A stretch of 64,000 bases of DNA from Planctomycetota bacterium (GTDB taxonomy: Bacteria; Planctomycetota; B15-G4): contig JACKHP010000003.1 of assembly GCA_020638905.1 (NCBI GenBank), forward strand, positions 226,049 to 290,048, given 5' to 3'. The translations under genes and the position numbers were made by a program. Every line of letters starts with the position of its first letter. The stretch's first letter is position 1. Shown one piece after another: positions 1-8,314 of this stretch. The notes under the pieces were generated by a model. The model was not told the DNA's origin and made no database searches. It was given only the letters and a program-made list of their open reading frames with translations.

Positions 1-2312
1 GCCGAGACCGAGAACCAATCGACGCCGCTGGCCGCCACGCGCACGCGCGGCGCCACCGGCGCCGGCGCCGCGAGCAGACGCCGCACCGTCGCGTTGCCGT
101 ACCACGCCACGTCGCGCGGACGGCTGTCCCAGGCTTCGATGAAGCGCTCGATGCTGCGCGCGGTGAGCTTCATCCACAACCCGACGTCGCTGTCGTCGGC
201 CGCGGGACGCGATCCGCCGGGACGCCCCTTGGTGCCCGACGCCGCACCCAACGCGTCGAGCCAGCCGACCACCGAAGCCACGCGCTCGGGCTCCGGAAGC
301 TCGAGCAGGATCCCGTCGGCATCGGTTTCGATTTCGGTCGCGGCTTCGGTCGCGGTCGCGGCTTCGGTTTCGGTCGCGGCTTCGGCTTCGGTCGCGGCTT
401 CGGCTTCGATCGACTCGTGCCCGTCGTCGGGCGTCGGCGCGTCGGACGCTGCCGGATCGACGCGCGTCCAGCGGCCGTCGGCCAGCCACTCGAACAGCGG
501 CGCGCCGGCCGCCGGCGCGGACCCGGGACGCCAGGCGTCGTCGCTCGTGGCGAAGGCGCGCAGCTGCAGCCAGTCGTCGGCGCGCAGGTCGAGGCACACC
601 GCGCAGCGCACGGCGTGCACGCGGGTGCGTCCCGCGATCGAGGCGCGGAAGGCCGGGAACACGCGCGCCATCGGTTCGACCAGCGCGCGCGCGCGCAGGC
701 TGGAGAGCGAGAGCCCGCCCGAGGACTGGAACAGGTCGGCGATGTCCGCCGGCGGATCGCCGCGCGTGGGCCAGAAGGCGCCCCCGCTCAACACGATCGG
801 CGCCTCGCGCCGCCAGGCCGAGGACGGGCGCAGCACGAGCGCGTCGTCGGGGCCGAGGCGTCGTCCGTCGGGCAGGCTGTACGCGAGCTGCACCCGCGGC
901 TCGTCCCCGTCGCCGGCCAGCACGGGACCGATCTCGACCGCGCCGGCGGCCAGGCGCAACACGGCGTCGGGCGTGACGCCGCCGAGCTTCGCCCACACGG
1001 CGGGCAGGTCGCGTCCCCAGGTCATGAGCGGCGACCCGGCCGCTCCCAGCAGCACGCGCAGCAGCGCCGCGCCGCCGATCACGAGCGTCGAGCCCTCGTC
1101 ACGCAGGGAGTGCGTGACCACGGGGTCGAGCAGCAGCTCGAGCAGCGCCTGCTGTTCGTCGGGCAGGATGCCCGGCTCGCGGCGCACGTCGTTCTGGAGC
1201 TGGCGCAGCTGCGCGAGGGTGCGCGGCTCGTCCTGCAGGCGGTGCGAGCTGAGACGCGCCTCGAGCGTGACCACGACCTCGTCGGGCGTCTCGCCGCGCA
1301 GACCGAACACGAGCCGCAGACTGCGCGCCGCGCGCGGACGCGAGCGGCCGATCCAGGCCTCGACGCGCTCGGCCAGGGCCTCCTCGCGGCGCGCGTCCAT
1401 GCGCCTGCGCAGGTCGTCGCGCTCGTGGTAGGCGCGCAACGCCGGCGGGACGCGTCCGGCGGCCTCGAAGCACGCGCCGGCGATCAGGAAGCAGCGCAGG
1501 TCGGGGTCGTCGAGCGTCGTGAGCTCGGTGAACGGCGGCAGCATGATCGCCTCGCGCAGCAGCCGGTCGCCGGTGGCGAGGTCGTCGAGCGCCTGCATGC
1601 GCACGCTCCAGCTCTGGGAGTCGCGCAGCCGCTCGAGGGCCAGCCGCGCCCGCGCCGTGACGCGTTCGGAGGCCGGCAGGCGCGGCGCGTCGACATCGGG
1701 AGCACTCGTCGGGAGCTCGTCGTCCGAGGCGTCGTCGGACGGCGCGTCCTCGCCGGCATCGAGCGCGTCTTCGTCCCCGTCGTCGTCCTCGTCGAGGATC
1801 TCGTCGTCGTCGCCCGACGACCCGTCGGGACCCGTCGCCTTCGCCTCGGCGCGGCGCTCGCGCCGCTTCCTGTCCTCGCGTTCGACGCGGCGCGCGACGA
1901 GCACCGTCGGCAGCATGTCGGCGATCCACGTGCCCTGCAGCATGCGCAGCGGCAGGTGCTCGGCCAGCACGGAGAGCCCCAGCGCGAAGGCGTGCTTGCA
2001 CTCGGGGGCCGCGGGACAGGTGCACGACGGCGTCCAGTCGCCGTCCACGCAGCGCCAGCGCACGTCGTGGCTGCGGCCGCCGGAGACCTCGGCGCGCACC
2101 TCGTGCTCGCCGAGCAGCAGGCGTCCCACGCGACGCTGCTCGGCGTCGCGCGAGCCGCGCTCGACGATCTCGTCGGGCATCCCCTCGAGCACCGCCGCCA
2201 GGACGTCGAGCGACTCGGCCGAGAGCCAGCCCTGCGTCGGATCTGCCCCGTCGGTGCCCGGGCGCACCGCGTCCTGCGCGGGTCGATCGGGGGAACGGGG
2301 ATCGGTGGGCAC
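1..2312 (-). CDS. SNF2-family DEAD/DEAH helicase with SWIM zinc finger, N-terminal part (cut by left edge)
   Basis: Translating the minus strand in the frame of codon 2099 gives a continuous protein to the window edge. From a GTG at 2312 it carries a SWIM zinc finger C-x-C-x5-C-x-H (C97, C99, C105, H107; CTCPAAPECKH), then a long helical region, an Ala/Glu-rich low-complexity linker (about 325-412) and, at the edge, AASGVDWFSVSA, typical of the SNF2-associated N-terminal region that precedes the helicase core. The ATPase motifs must lie outside the window. SWIM-SNF2 proteins are DNA-dependent translocases, probably in chromosome maintenance; the substrate is unknown. The frame is open upstream without ATG. 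GTG 2312 is favoured by GGGAG upstream and a TACGAT -10-like hexamer 45 bp before it. Confidence 0.82.
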   Translation of the reverse strand, partial: MPTDPRSPDRPAQDAVRPGTDGADPTQGWLSAESLDVLAAVLEGMPDEIVERGSRDAEQRRVGRLLLGEHEVRAEVSGGRSHDVRWRCVDGDWTPSCTCPAAPECKHAFALGLSVLAEHLPLRMLQGTWIADMLPTVLVARRVEREDRKRRERRAEAKATGPDGSSGDDDEILDEDDDGDEDALDAGEDAPSDDASDDELPTSAPDVDAPRLPASERVTARARLALERLRDSQSWSVRMQALDDLATGDRLLREAIMLPPFTELTTLDDPDLRCFLIAGACFEAAGRVPPALRAYHERDDLRRRMDARREEALAERVEAWIGRSRPRAARSLRLVFGLRGETPDEVVVTLEARLSSHRLQDEPRTLAQLRQLQNDVRREPGILPDEQQALLELLLDPVVTHSLRDEGSTLVIGGAALLRVLLGAAGSPLMTWGRDLPAVWAKLGGVTPDAVLRLAAGAVEIGPVLAGDGDEPRVQLAYSLPDGRRLGPDDALVLRPSSAWRREAPIVLSGGAFWPTRGDPPADIADLFQSSGGLSLSSLRARALVEPMARVFPAFRASIAGRTRVHAVRCAVCLDLRADDWLQLRAFATSDDAWRPGSAPAAGAPLFEWLADGRWTRVDPAASDAPTPDDGHESIEAEAATEAEAATETEAATATEAATEIETDADGILLELPEPERVASVVGWLDALGAASGTKGRPGGSRPAADDSDVGLWMKLTARSIERFIEAWDSRPRDVAWYGNATVRRLLAAPAPVAPRVRVAASGVDWFSVS
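325..412. repeat. Degenerate GGCTTC/GGTCGC hexamer repeat inside the SNF2 gene
   Basis: About fourteen imperfect hexamers of the GGTTTC, GGCTTC and GGTCGC type follow one another. On the minus strand they encode an Ala/Glu/Thr repeat (EAEAATEAEAAT) that forms a flexible acidic linker in the helicase. The same GGCTTC unit makes a near-perfect tract at 50012-50107. Confidence 0.75.
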
Positions 2313-2357
2313 CTCGGGACGACTCCCGGACTCGGCGGCAAAACGGGCGAACGGACC

Positions 2358-2363
2358 ATCGTA
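2358..2363 (-). promoter_or_regulatory. Putative -10 hexamer TACGAT before the SWIM/SNF2 gene
   Basis: TACGAT lies 45 bp upstream of GTG 2312. It belongs to a recurrent set of TANNNT hexamers in front of genes here. No convincing -35 was found. Confidence 0.35.
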
Positions 2364-2416
2364 ACCCGCGGGGGTCCCCGGACGGATCGACTGCTTCGGC
2401 GCGGGGACGTCCGGGC

Positions 2417-3106
2417 TCAGACGGCGACGCCGAAGAGCGCTCCGACACCGGCCGTGATCGCCATGGCCAGGGCGCCCCAGAACGTCACGCGCGCGGCGGC
2501 CTTGCCCACGGGCGCGCCGCCGGTGCGCGCCGCGACCGATCCCAGCAGGGCCAGGAAGGCGAGCGAGCCGACCGCGACGGAGGGCACGAGCGCCGACTCC
2601 GGCACCCCCACGACGACCAGCAGCGGCAGCGCGGCCCCGACCGCGAACGTGCAGGCCGAGGCGAGCGCGGCCTGCACCGGACGCGCGCTGACCGCCTCCG
2701 AGATGCCCAGCTCGTCGCGCGCGTGCGCACCGAGCGCATCGTGCTGCATGAGCTCGGTCGCCACCCGCGCGGCGAGCTCCTCGTCGAGCCCGCGCTTGAC
2801 GTAGATCTGGGCCAGCTCGGCGTGCTCGTGGACGGGGCTCGTCGCGAGCTCCTTGCGCTCGCGCGAGAGGTCGGCGCGCTCGGTGTCGGCCTGCGAACTC
2901 ACCGACACGTACTCGCCGGCCGCCATCGACATCGCCCCGGCCACGAGACCCGCGACGCCCGCCACGAGGAGTTCCTGCGCGGCCGCGCCCGCCGCCGCGA
3001 CGCCCAGCACGAGGCTGGCCGTGGAGACGATGCCGTCGTTCGCACCCAGGACGGCCGCGCGCAGCCAGGCGATGCGCTGCGTCCTGTGTCGTTCGACGTG
3101 TCGCAT
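2417..3106 (-). CDS. VIT1/CCC1 family membrane protein (iron/manganese transporter-like)
   Basis: This 229-residue protein matches the VIT/CCC1 family: LGANDGIVSTASLVLGVA in the first membrane helix, MSMAAGEYVSVSSQ after the second, a charged helix of the metal-binding type (ERADLSRERKEL), and three C-terminal membrane segments. Family members move Fe2+ or Mn2+ out of the cytosol. The frame is open 28 codons further upstream, but ATG 3106 has GAGG eight bases before it and fits the family N-terminus, so it was chosen. The gene stands 40 bp after a small membrane ORF. The metal specificity cannot be read from the sequence. Confidence 0.9.
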   Translation of the reverse strand: MRHVERHRTQRIAWLRAAVLGANDGIVSTASLVLGVAAAGAAAQELLVAGVAGLVAGAMSMAAGEYVSVSSQADTERADLSRERKELATSPVHEHAELAQIYVKRGLDEELAARVATELMQHDALGAHARDELGISEAVSARPVQAALASACTFAVGAALPLLVVVGVPESALVPSVAVGSLAFLALLGSVAARTGGAPVGKAAARVTFWGALAMAITAGVGALFGVAV

Positions 3107-3177
3107 GGGATCGGCCTCGGTGCGCTGCGTGGGATGCGGTTCGGTTCCCTCGTGGGAACGACGCGCGGCTCTCGTCC

Positions 3178-3183
3178 AGCGTA
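3178..3183 (-). promoter_or_regulatory. Putative -10 hexamer TACGCT before the VIT gene
   Basis: TACGCT lies 71 bp upstream of ATG 3106, in the 110-bp gap after the small ORF at 3215-3376. No clear -35. Confidence 0.3.
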
Positions 3184-3214
3184 CCCGCACGCATGCCCGG
3201 GCGCGCCGCCCCGC

Positions 3215-3376
3215 TCAGGAGCGCAGCGAGCCGCGCCAGATCGCCATGGCGAACAGGCTCAGCAGGATCCACCAACCCGCGACCGCGACGAACGAGCCGC
3301 GGCTTCCCCTGCTGTTCTCGCCGCGCGGAGACGTCGTCGCCGAGGCCTGCACGAAACGACGACCCTCGCCGGGCAC
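3215..3376 (-). CDS. Small single-pass membrane protein (53 aa), uncertain
   Basis: A GTG-started frame encodes a polar Arg/Gly/Ser-rich first half and a hydrophobic helix (VAVAGWWILLSLFAMAIW) followed by basic residues at the C-terminus. It begins 10 bp after the stop of the glycosyltransferase on the same strand. The hydrophobic-helix-plus-Arg end resembles C-terminal sorting tails in a general way, but no PEP or LPXTG-type motif precedes it and there is no signal peptide. It may be a genuine small protein co-transcribed with the glycosyltransferase or a chance frame. Confidence 0.35.
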   Translation of the reverse strand: MPGEGRRFVQASATTSPRGENSRGSRGSFVAVAGWWILLSLFAMAIWRGSLRS

Positions 3377-3386
3377 GCGCCCGAGG

Positions 3387-4583
3387 CTACACCGTCACGG
3401 CAGCCTTGTCCGCGACCTCTTCGAGGATGCCCGCCAGCCTGCGCGCCTGGCGCTCCCAGGAGTACCTCTCGAGCACCGTGCGTCGGCCGGCCTTGCCGAG
3501 CGACGCGCGCCGCGCCGGGTCGTCGAGCAGCTCGAGCACGCCGCGCGCGAAGTCCGCCGGCGACTCGCGCACGAGGATGTTCGTGCCGTCCTGCAGCTCG
3601 AGTCCGCCGCACGACACGGGCGTCGCGACGACGGGCTTCTCCATCGCCCAGGCCTGCAGGATCTTGTTCTTGATGCCGGCGCCGCGGCGCAGCGGACAGA
3701 CGAAGACCGCCGCGCGGTCGACGTACGGACGCACGTCGTCGACGAAGCCGGTCACGGTCACGCCCGGTCCGTCGAGCGCGGCCACCTCGGGCGCCGGACG
3801 CTTGCCGACGAGCACGACCTCGACGTCGGGACGCTGCGCGCGGATGAGCGGCAGCGTGTCGTCGAAGAACGCCACGATGCCCTCGACGTTGGGACGGAAG
3901 TCCATCGCGCCCTCGAAGACGAGCACGGGACGGCCGTCCTCGCCGAGCTGCGGCGCGTAGAACTGCGCGTCGACGCCGTTCGGCACCACGCGCACGTCGA
4001 GGCCGGGGCAGTTGCGCGCCAGCGTGGCCTCGTCGATCTGCGAGACCACCGTGCACACGCGCGCGTGCCCGAGGAAGCGCCGCTGGAAGCGCCAGGTGTT
4101 CACGAAGCCGCGCACCGCGCGCAGCAGCGTGGGCGCCCGCCACGGCGCGCCGGACGCGGTCTTCAGGTCGTGCAGCGCCTCCTTGGCCGCCTCGTCGGCG
4201 ATGTCGCCCAACGTGGGAAGGCCCAGGCGCTCGCTGTAGACGAGCATCTTCGCACCGGACGTCCAGACCACGTCGATCTCGTGCTCGGCCAGCACCGCGT
4301 CGACCGCGCGCACCACCGCGGGGTCGCGATCGAAGAACTCGTCGAGGTCGAACACGTGCAGCAGCTTGTGCGGCAGCGACGGCACGGGATCGGGCCGCGC
4401 CGGCACCGTGTGGACGCTCGCGAACCAGCCGGCGACCTCGTCGGGCAGGTCCTCGCGCCGTCCCAGCGAGACGAGGTGGATCTCGTGCTCCGTGTGCAGC
4501 CGCCGCACGTAGTTCCAGTTGTGCAGGTTGTATCCGTCGTGCAGCGGATACGGCAGCTTGTGGGTGAGCAGCAGGATCTTCAC
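3387..4583 (-). CDS. Glycosyltransferase family 4, PEP-CTERM/exosortase-associated sugar transferase-like
   Basis: The 398-residue protein starts KILLLTHKLPYPLHDGYN, the N-terminus typical of the TIGR03087-type sugar transferases, and has the GT-B donor-side motifs NGVDAQFY, FEGAMDFRPNVEGI, VVLVGKRPAPEV and PLRRGAGIKNKILQAWAM before a GVLELLDDP helix. It should transfer an activated sugar onto a surface glycan or lipid carrier in the cytoplasm. GTG 4583 fits the family start; an in-frame ATG at 4616 is the alternative and lies closer (35 bp) to a TAGACT hexamer. No exosortase gene is visible in the window, so the named system link is by family only. A divergent sulfotransferase follows. Confidence 0.85.
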   Translation of the reverse strand: MKILLLTHKLPYPLHDGYNLHNWNYVRRLHTEHEIHLVSLGRREDLPDEVAGWFASVHTVPARPDPVPSLPHKLLHVFDLDEFFDRDPAVVRAVDAVLAEHEIDVVWTSGAKMLVYSERLGLPTLGDIADEAAKEALHDLKTASGAPWRAPTLLRAVRGFVNTWRFQRRFLGHARVCTVVSQIDEATLARNCPGLDVRVVPNGVDAQFYAPQLGEDGRPVLVFEGAMDFRPNVEGIVAFFDDTLPLIRAQRPDVEVVLVGKRPAPEVAALDGPGVTVTGFVDDVRPYVDRAAVFVCPLRRGAGIKNKILQAWAMEKPVVATPVSCGGLELQDGTNILVRESPADFARGVLELLDDPARRASLGKAGRRTVLERYSWERQARRLAGILEEVADKAAVTV

Positions 4584-4651
4584 GAGGCTCTCGGGGGACG
4601 ACCGGCGGCGGGCCATCCTTATCGGACGGCCGGCCGCCTCTGCTTCGGCGA

Positions 4652-4657
4652 AGTCTA
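4652..4657 (-). promoter_or_regulatory. Putative -10 hexamer TAGACT before the glycosyltransferase
   Basis: TAGACT lies 68 bp from GTG 4583 and 35 bp from the alternative ATG 4616. It sits in the divergent region shared with the sulfotransferase gene. Confidence 0.4.
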
Positions 4658-4745
4658 CCGGAAGGCCCGTCGCGTTTCGTGAGCGCCCGGCGAGGACCCG
4701 GCGAGCGCCGCGCGAGGGCGGCGCTCGCCGGCCGCCGCGGCCTGC

Positions 4746-4751
4746 TATCGT
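4746..4751 (+). promoter_or_regulatory. Putative -10 hexamer TATCGT before the sulfotransferase
   Basis: TATCGT lies about 95 bp upstream of ATG 4847 in the divergent intergenic region. No -35 was recognised. Confidence 0.3.
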
Positions 4752-4846
4752 TTCAGGCGTCCCCCCGCCGCGGCCGAAGAGCGGAGGCGGCCCACCCGCG
4801 GCCGTCGCGACCTCGCCCGCCCGCACCGCCTCTCCCGCGCCCCGCC

Positions 4847-5704
4847 ATGACCGCCGACCGTCCGCTGCTCGCCTACTTCGGCCACCACAAGTGCGCCTCG
4901 ACGTGGGTGCACAACATCGTCAACAACTTCTGCGACGAGGCCGGGCTGCGCAGCGACTACCTCGCGAACGAGGGCATGTTCGGCGGCGACCTCGGCGGAT
5001 GGGTGCGCGAGCACGGCACCGACTTCCTCTGCTACGCGAACGCCGACATCGAGCAGGTGCGCGGGCTGCCGCCCTTCCGCGGCTTCCACATGGTGCGCGA
5101 CCCGCGCGACATCATGGTCTCGGCGTACTTCTCGCACCTCCACAGCCACAAGACCGAGGCCTGGCCGGCGCTCGTCGAACATCGCAAGCGGCTGCAGTCG
5201 GTGGACAAGTCGGACGGGCTGATGCTCGAGCTCGACTTCAACGCCGACGTGTTCCGCGAGATGGCGAGCTGGGACTACGCCCAGGAGAACGTGCTCGAGC
5301 TCAAGATGGAGGACCTCACGCCCGACCCGCTCAACGGGTGGATGGAGATCTTCCGCTTCCTGGGCATCGTCGACGAGGAGCACTTCGGCAAGCGCCGTCA
5401 GGCCGGCTTCATGATGCGCTCGGCGGTCAACGTGCTGCACAGGCACGGCAGGCTGCCGCTGCGCTTCCCGCTGCCCGCGCTGCCGGCCGAGCGCCTGCTC
5501 GGCATCGTCCACGACAACCGCTTCGAGGCGAAGACCGGCGGACGCAAAGAGGGCCAGACCGACGTCAAGAGCCACTACCGCAAGGGCGTGGCCGGCGACT
5601 GGAAGAACCACTTCGAGCCGGAGCACGTCGCGGCGTTCAAGGAACGCCAGGGCGCGCTGCTCGTCCAGCTCGGGTACGAGGACGATCTCGACTGGACGGC
5701 GTGA
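4847..5704 (+). CDS. PAPS-dependent sulfotransferase domain protein
   Basis: This 285-residue protein has the sulfotransferase P-loop-like 5'-phosphosulfate loop at its N-terminus (GHHKCASTWVHNIV, residues about 11-24), a 3'-phosphate-binding stretch (HMVRDPRDIMVSAYFSH), and a C-terminal KSHYRKGVAGDWKNHF segment, the RKGxxGDWKN motif that contacts PAPS. It should transfer sulfate from PAPS to a hydroxyl or amine acceptor. The divergent glycosyltransferase suggests a sulfated surface glycan, but that is inference. The frame is open further upstream; ATG 4847 immediately precedes the conserved fold. Confidence 0.9.
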   Translation: MTADRPLLAYFGHHKCASTWVHNIVNNFCDEAGLRSDYLANEGMFGGDLGGWVREHGTDFLCYANADIEQVRGLPPFRGFHMVRDPRDIMVSAYFSHLHSHKTEAWPALVEHRKRLQSVDKSDGLMLELDFNADVFREMASWDYAQENVLELKMEDLTPDPLNGWMEIFRFLGIVDEEHFGKRRQAGFMMRSAVNVLHRHGRLPLRFPLPALPAERLLGIVHDNRFEAKTGGRKEGQTDVKSHYRKGVAGDWKNHFEPEHVAAFKERQGALLVQLGYEDDLDWTA

Positions 5705-5721
5705 GCGCGCGTGACGCGCGC
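5705..5721. terminator. Short GC hairpin between convergent genes
   Basis: GCGCGC, loop GTGAC, GCGCGC lies between the stops of the convergent sulfotransferase and membrane-protein genes, 22 bp apart. No T-tract follows. Confidence 0.3.
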
Positions 5722-5726
5722 CGCGC

Positions 5727-7118
5727 TCAGAGCGCGGCCGAGCCCTGGACGTGCGCCACCGCGCACCACAGCGAGACGATGCCGAGGAACGCCGCGAGCG
5801 TCCAGGTCACGGCCCGGTCGCGGATCGCGAGGGCGCCCAGCGGCAGGGCCCAGATCGCCCACGCGTAGCGCGTGAACGACTGCGCGGCGATGCCGGTGAA
5901 CGAGACCGCGGTGACGAGCGTGAGCAGCGCCACGAGCAGCAGCCGTCCGTCGACGGCGCGCAGGCGCGCGAGCAGCAGGACGACGAGCGGCAGGGTCATG
6001 AAGATGAGCAGCACGCTCTCGACCGAGATGCCCAGCGCGAGCAGGCTCGGCGGTCCGCCGAAGGGCACGAAGCGCATGGCGAAGATCTCGCGCTGGTGCG
6101 TGTCGACCGCGTCCCAGATCGAGACGAAGTACGCGACGAGCAGCGGACCCGTCCAGAGCAGCGCCGTGGCCTCGAGCAGCGCGCGCCGCGTGCGGCGCCG
6201 GACGACGCGCACGAGCTCGACGAGTCCGAGGGCCAGCAGCAGCGGCGCGCCGAGGTGGCGCATCATGACCGAGACGCCGATCAGCAGCGATGCGAGCGCG
6301 AGCCACGCGTACGAGCGCGGCGCGTCGGGATCGGCGGCGGGCGTGTCGCGCGATGCGACGGCGGCGAGTCCGGCGCCGCGCGGCGGGTCGGACGCGCGCA
6401 GCAGGCACCACCACGCGGCGAGTCCGAAGGCGATCTGGCTGCTCTCGCTGTACGCCACCGTCCCGAAGGTCAGCACGCCCGGCGTGAGCGCGAAGAGGAT
6501 GCCCGCGTCGCGCACGCGCGCGCCGACGTCGCCGGTTGCGCCGGGTGCGCCGGTTGCGCCGTCGCCCGCCTCGGCGGCGGACACGGACGCGCGTCCGTCG
6601 CGAGCCATGCCCGCCGCGCAGCGCCGGGCCACGAGCACGAACAGCAGCAGCGCGAGCACCGACATGGCGTTGCTCACGAGCACCGCCGCCGTCTGGCTCT
6701 CGGGCACGAGCAGCCGCGCCGCGCGGATGAGCGCCGGGTAGCCGAGCGGACGCACGCTCGCGAAGCCGTCGTACCAGCCCTCGAAGGCCATGCGCTGATA
6801 GCTGTTGGCGTCCCAGCCCCGGGACAGGTCCCAGACCACGTCGTTCGCGTCGCCCTCGCGCGGCGCGACGTACGGCGAGTCGGACGGCTGCGTCGTCGCC
6901 GCGAACACGACCACCCCCACGAGCAGCAGCTTGGCGAGCAGTCCCACGAGCAGCACCGGGCCGACGGCGGACGCGAGGCCCGCGTCGGACGCCGAGTGAT
7001 CGGCGCCGGTCGCCGCGGTCGCGGCAGTCGACGACGCGCTCGACGACGCGTCCCCCGCGCCGCGCGACCCCGCGCTCGGCGCGGCGTCGTCCTCGGCGGG
7101 TGCGGGATGCGGCGACAT
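5727..7118 (-). CDS. Integral membrane mannosyltransferase-like protein (PIG-V/GT-C type)
   Basis: After a cytoplasmic Ala/Ser/Thr-rich N-terminus of about 50 residues, this 463-residue protein has some ten membrane segments. The first periplasmic loop carries WDANSYQRMAFEGWYDGF and PLGYPALI, which match the acidic first-loop region of lipid-sugar-dependent GT-C enzymes of the PIG-V/COG5542 group. Such enzymes use polyprenyl-phosphate sugars on the outer face of the membrane. ATG 7118 follows the acetyltransferase stop by 17 bp, so the gene is the last of a three-gene minus-strand unit with the aminotransferase and acetyltransferase. The acceptor is unknown. Confidence 0.75.
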   Translation of the reverse strand: MSPHPAPAEDDAAPSAGSRGAGDASSSASSTAATAATGADHSASDAGLASAVGPVLLVGLLAKLLLVGVVVFAATTQPSDSPYVAPREGDANDVVWDLSRGWDANSYQRMAFEGWYDGFASVRPLGYPALIRAARLLVPESQTAAVLVSNAMSVLALLLFVLVARRCAAGMARDGRASVSAAEAGDGATGAPGATGDVGARVRDAGILFALTPGVLTFGTVAYSESSQIAFGLAAWWCLLRASDPPRGAGLAAVASRDTPAADPDAPRSYAWLALASLLIGVSVMMRHLGAPLLLALGLVELVRVVRRRTRRALLEATALLWTGPLLVAYFVSIWDAVDTHQREIFAMRFVPFGGPPSLLALGISVESVLLIFMTLPLVVLLLARLRAVDGRLLLVALLTLVTAVSFTGIAAQSFTRYAWAIWALPLGALAIRDRAVTWTLAAFLGIVSLWCAVAHVQGSAAL

Positions 7119-7135
7119 GGCCGCCGCATCGTCGC

Positions 7136-8314
7136 TCAGAAGAAGTCGGGCATCCAGGGCGCGGACGTGCCGAACAGCGCGTCGAAGGCGGCCAGGTCGG
7201 CGGGCGCCCCGTCGAGCAGCCCGAGCGTGACGAGCTCGCCCGCGCTCGCGAAGCCGGTGTACGCCGCGGCCAGCCCGCGCACGTCGATCTTCAGCAATCC
7301 CTGGCCGCCGTCGCTCACGCGCGTCGCGTCGGGGTGCACCTCGAGCAGGAAGCGCCGGTGGTTGGCCGGGAGGCCGTCGTCGCGCACGTCGAGGTGCAGC
7401 TCGCCCGTGGCGCCGTGCGGCCAGCCGCGCGCCTCGAGCGCCGCCTGCACGTTCAGGATGCGCGTCATCCAGGGCATGAAGAGCGAGGTCTTCGTGCGGC
7501 CGTGCGAGGCGAGCCCGACGAGCGGGTGACGCACCGAGCCGTGCAGCACGGCGGTCGGCGAGAGCGTCGAGTAGCTCTGCAGGAAGGCCAGCAGGCGACG
7601 TCCCGCGGCGGCCGTGTTCACGACGCAGTCGGTCAGGGTGAGGTCCTTGCCCATGAGCCAGTCGGGCGGCTGCGCGAACGAGAGGTAGGCCTCGACCTCG
7701 CCCGACGCGCCGCGCACGACGAAGTGGTGCGCGTCCTTGCCGTCGACCCTGCGCACGCGCTCCCAGAGGATGGCGTCGCGGCGCAGCATGCCGTTGCGCG
7801 CACTCGCGAAGACCTGCTGCGCGGCCTCCATCTCGGCGAAGTCGGCGGGACCGGCCTCGCACAGCTCGGGCTCGAGGTCGCGCGCGACGAGTCCCTGCAA
7901 CGGGAGCTCGAGACGCTCGCGCACGCCGGCCAGCGCGTAGCCCACGCTGCGGTAGAGCGGCACCGTCGCCGGGTAGAGCGACGCGATCGGGACGCCCTGG
8001 GCGCCGCGCTCGCGCGCCGCCTCGAGCATGAGCGTCTGCGCCGCGCCGCGTCCGCGCCAGACCGGGTCGATGGCCACCGCCGCGACGCCGTCGCACGGGA
8101 CGCAGCGTCCGGAGAACCACTGGCCGAGCAGGTACCACTTGAGCCCGCCGACGACCGCGCCGTCGGCGCGCACGACGCGCAGCGCGTCCCGCGGACTCTT
8201 GCGCAGCGCCTCGCCGGCCTTCTGCTCGTCGATGCCGTACGAGACGGCGAGCAGGTGCGCGAAGCGATCGAGCTCCCGGTCGTCCTGCGGGGCGGTGACC
8301 TCGTACGTCGTCAT
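7136..8314 (-). CDS. Eis-like GNAT family N-acetyltransferase
   Basis: The 392-residue protein has the three-part architecture of the Eis family: an N-terminal GNAT domain with the acetyl-CoA loop VAIDPVWRGRGAAQTLMLEA (residues about 83-102) and LYRSVGY, a second GNAT-like domain, and a C-terminal sterol-carrier-like domain ending in FGTSAPWMPDFF with the free C-terminus typical of the family. Known members acetylate amines such as aminoglycosides or lysine side chains; the substrate here is unknown. ATG 8314 overlaps the stop of the aminotransferase by 4 bp (ATGA), so translation is probably coupled. Confidence 0.88.
   Translation of the reverse strand: MTTYEVTAPQDDRELDRFAHLLAVSYGIDEQKAGEALRKSPRDALRVVRADGAVVGGLKWYLLGQWFSGRCVPCDGVAAVAIDPVWRGRGAAQTLMLEAARERGAQGVPIASLYPATVPLYRSVGYALAGVRERLELPLQGLVARDLEPELCEAGPADFAEMEAAQQVFASARNGMLRRDAILWERVRRVDGKDAHHFVVRGASGEVEAYLSFAQPPDWLMGKDLTLTDCVVNTAAAGRRLLAFLQSYSTLSPTAVLHGSVRHPLVGLASHGRTKTSLFMPWMTRILNVQAALEARGWPHGATGELHLDVRDDGLPANHRRFLLEVHPDATRVSDGGQGLLKIDVRGLAAAYTGFASAGELVTLGLLDGAPADLAAFDALFGTSAPWMPDFF

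Noticed and set aside
325..412. CRISPR-like repeat array
   Set aside because: Units are six bases long with no unique spacers; it is a coding microsatellite.
417..2804. A plus-strand 795-residue frame opposite the SNF2 gene
   Set aside because: Arg/His/Gly-rich shadow; the opposite strand carries a SWIM zinc finger and SNF2-associated segment.
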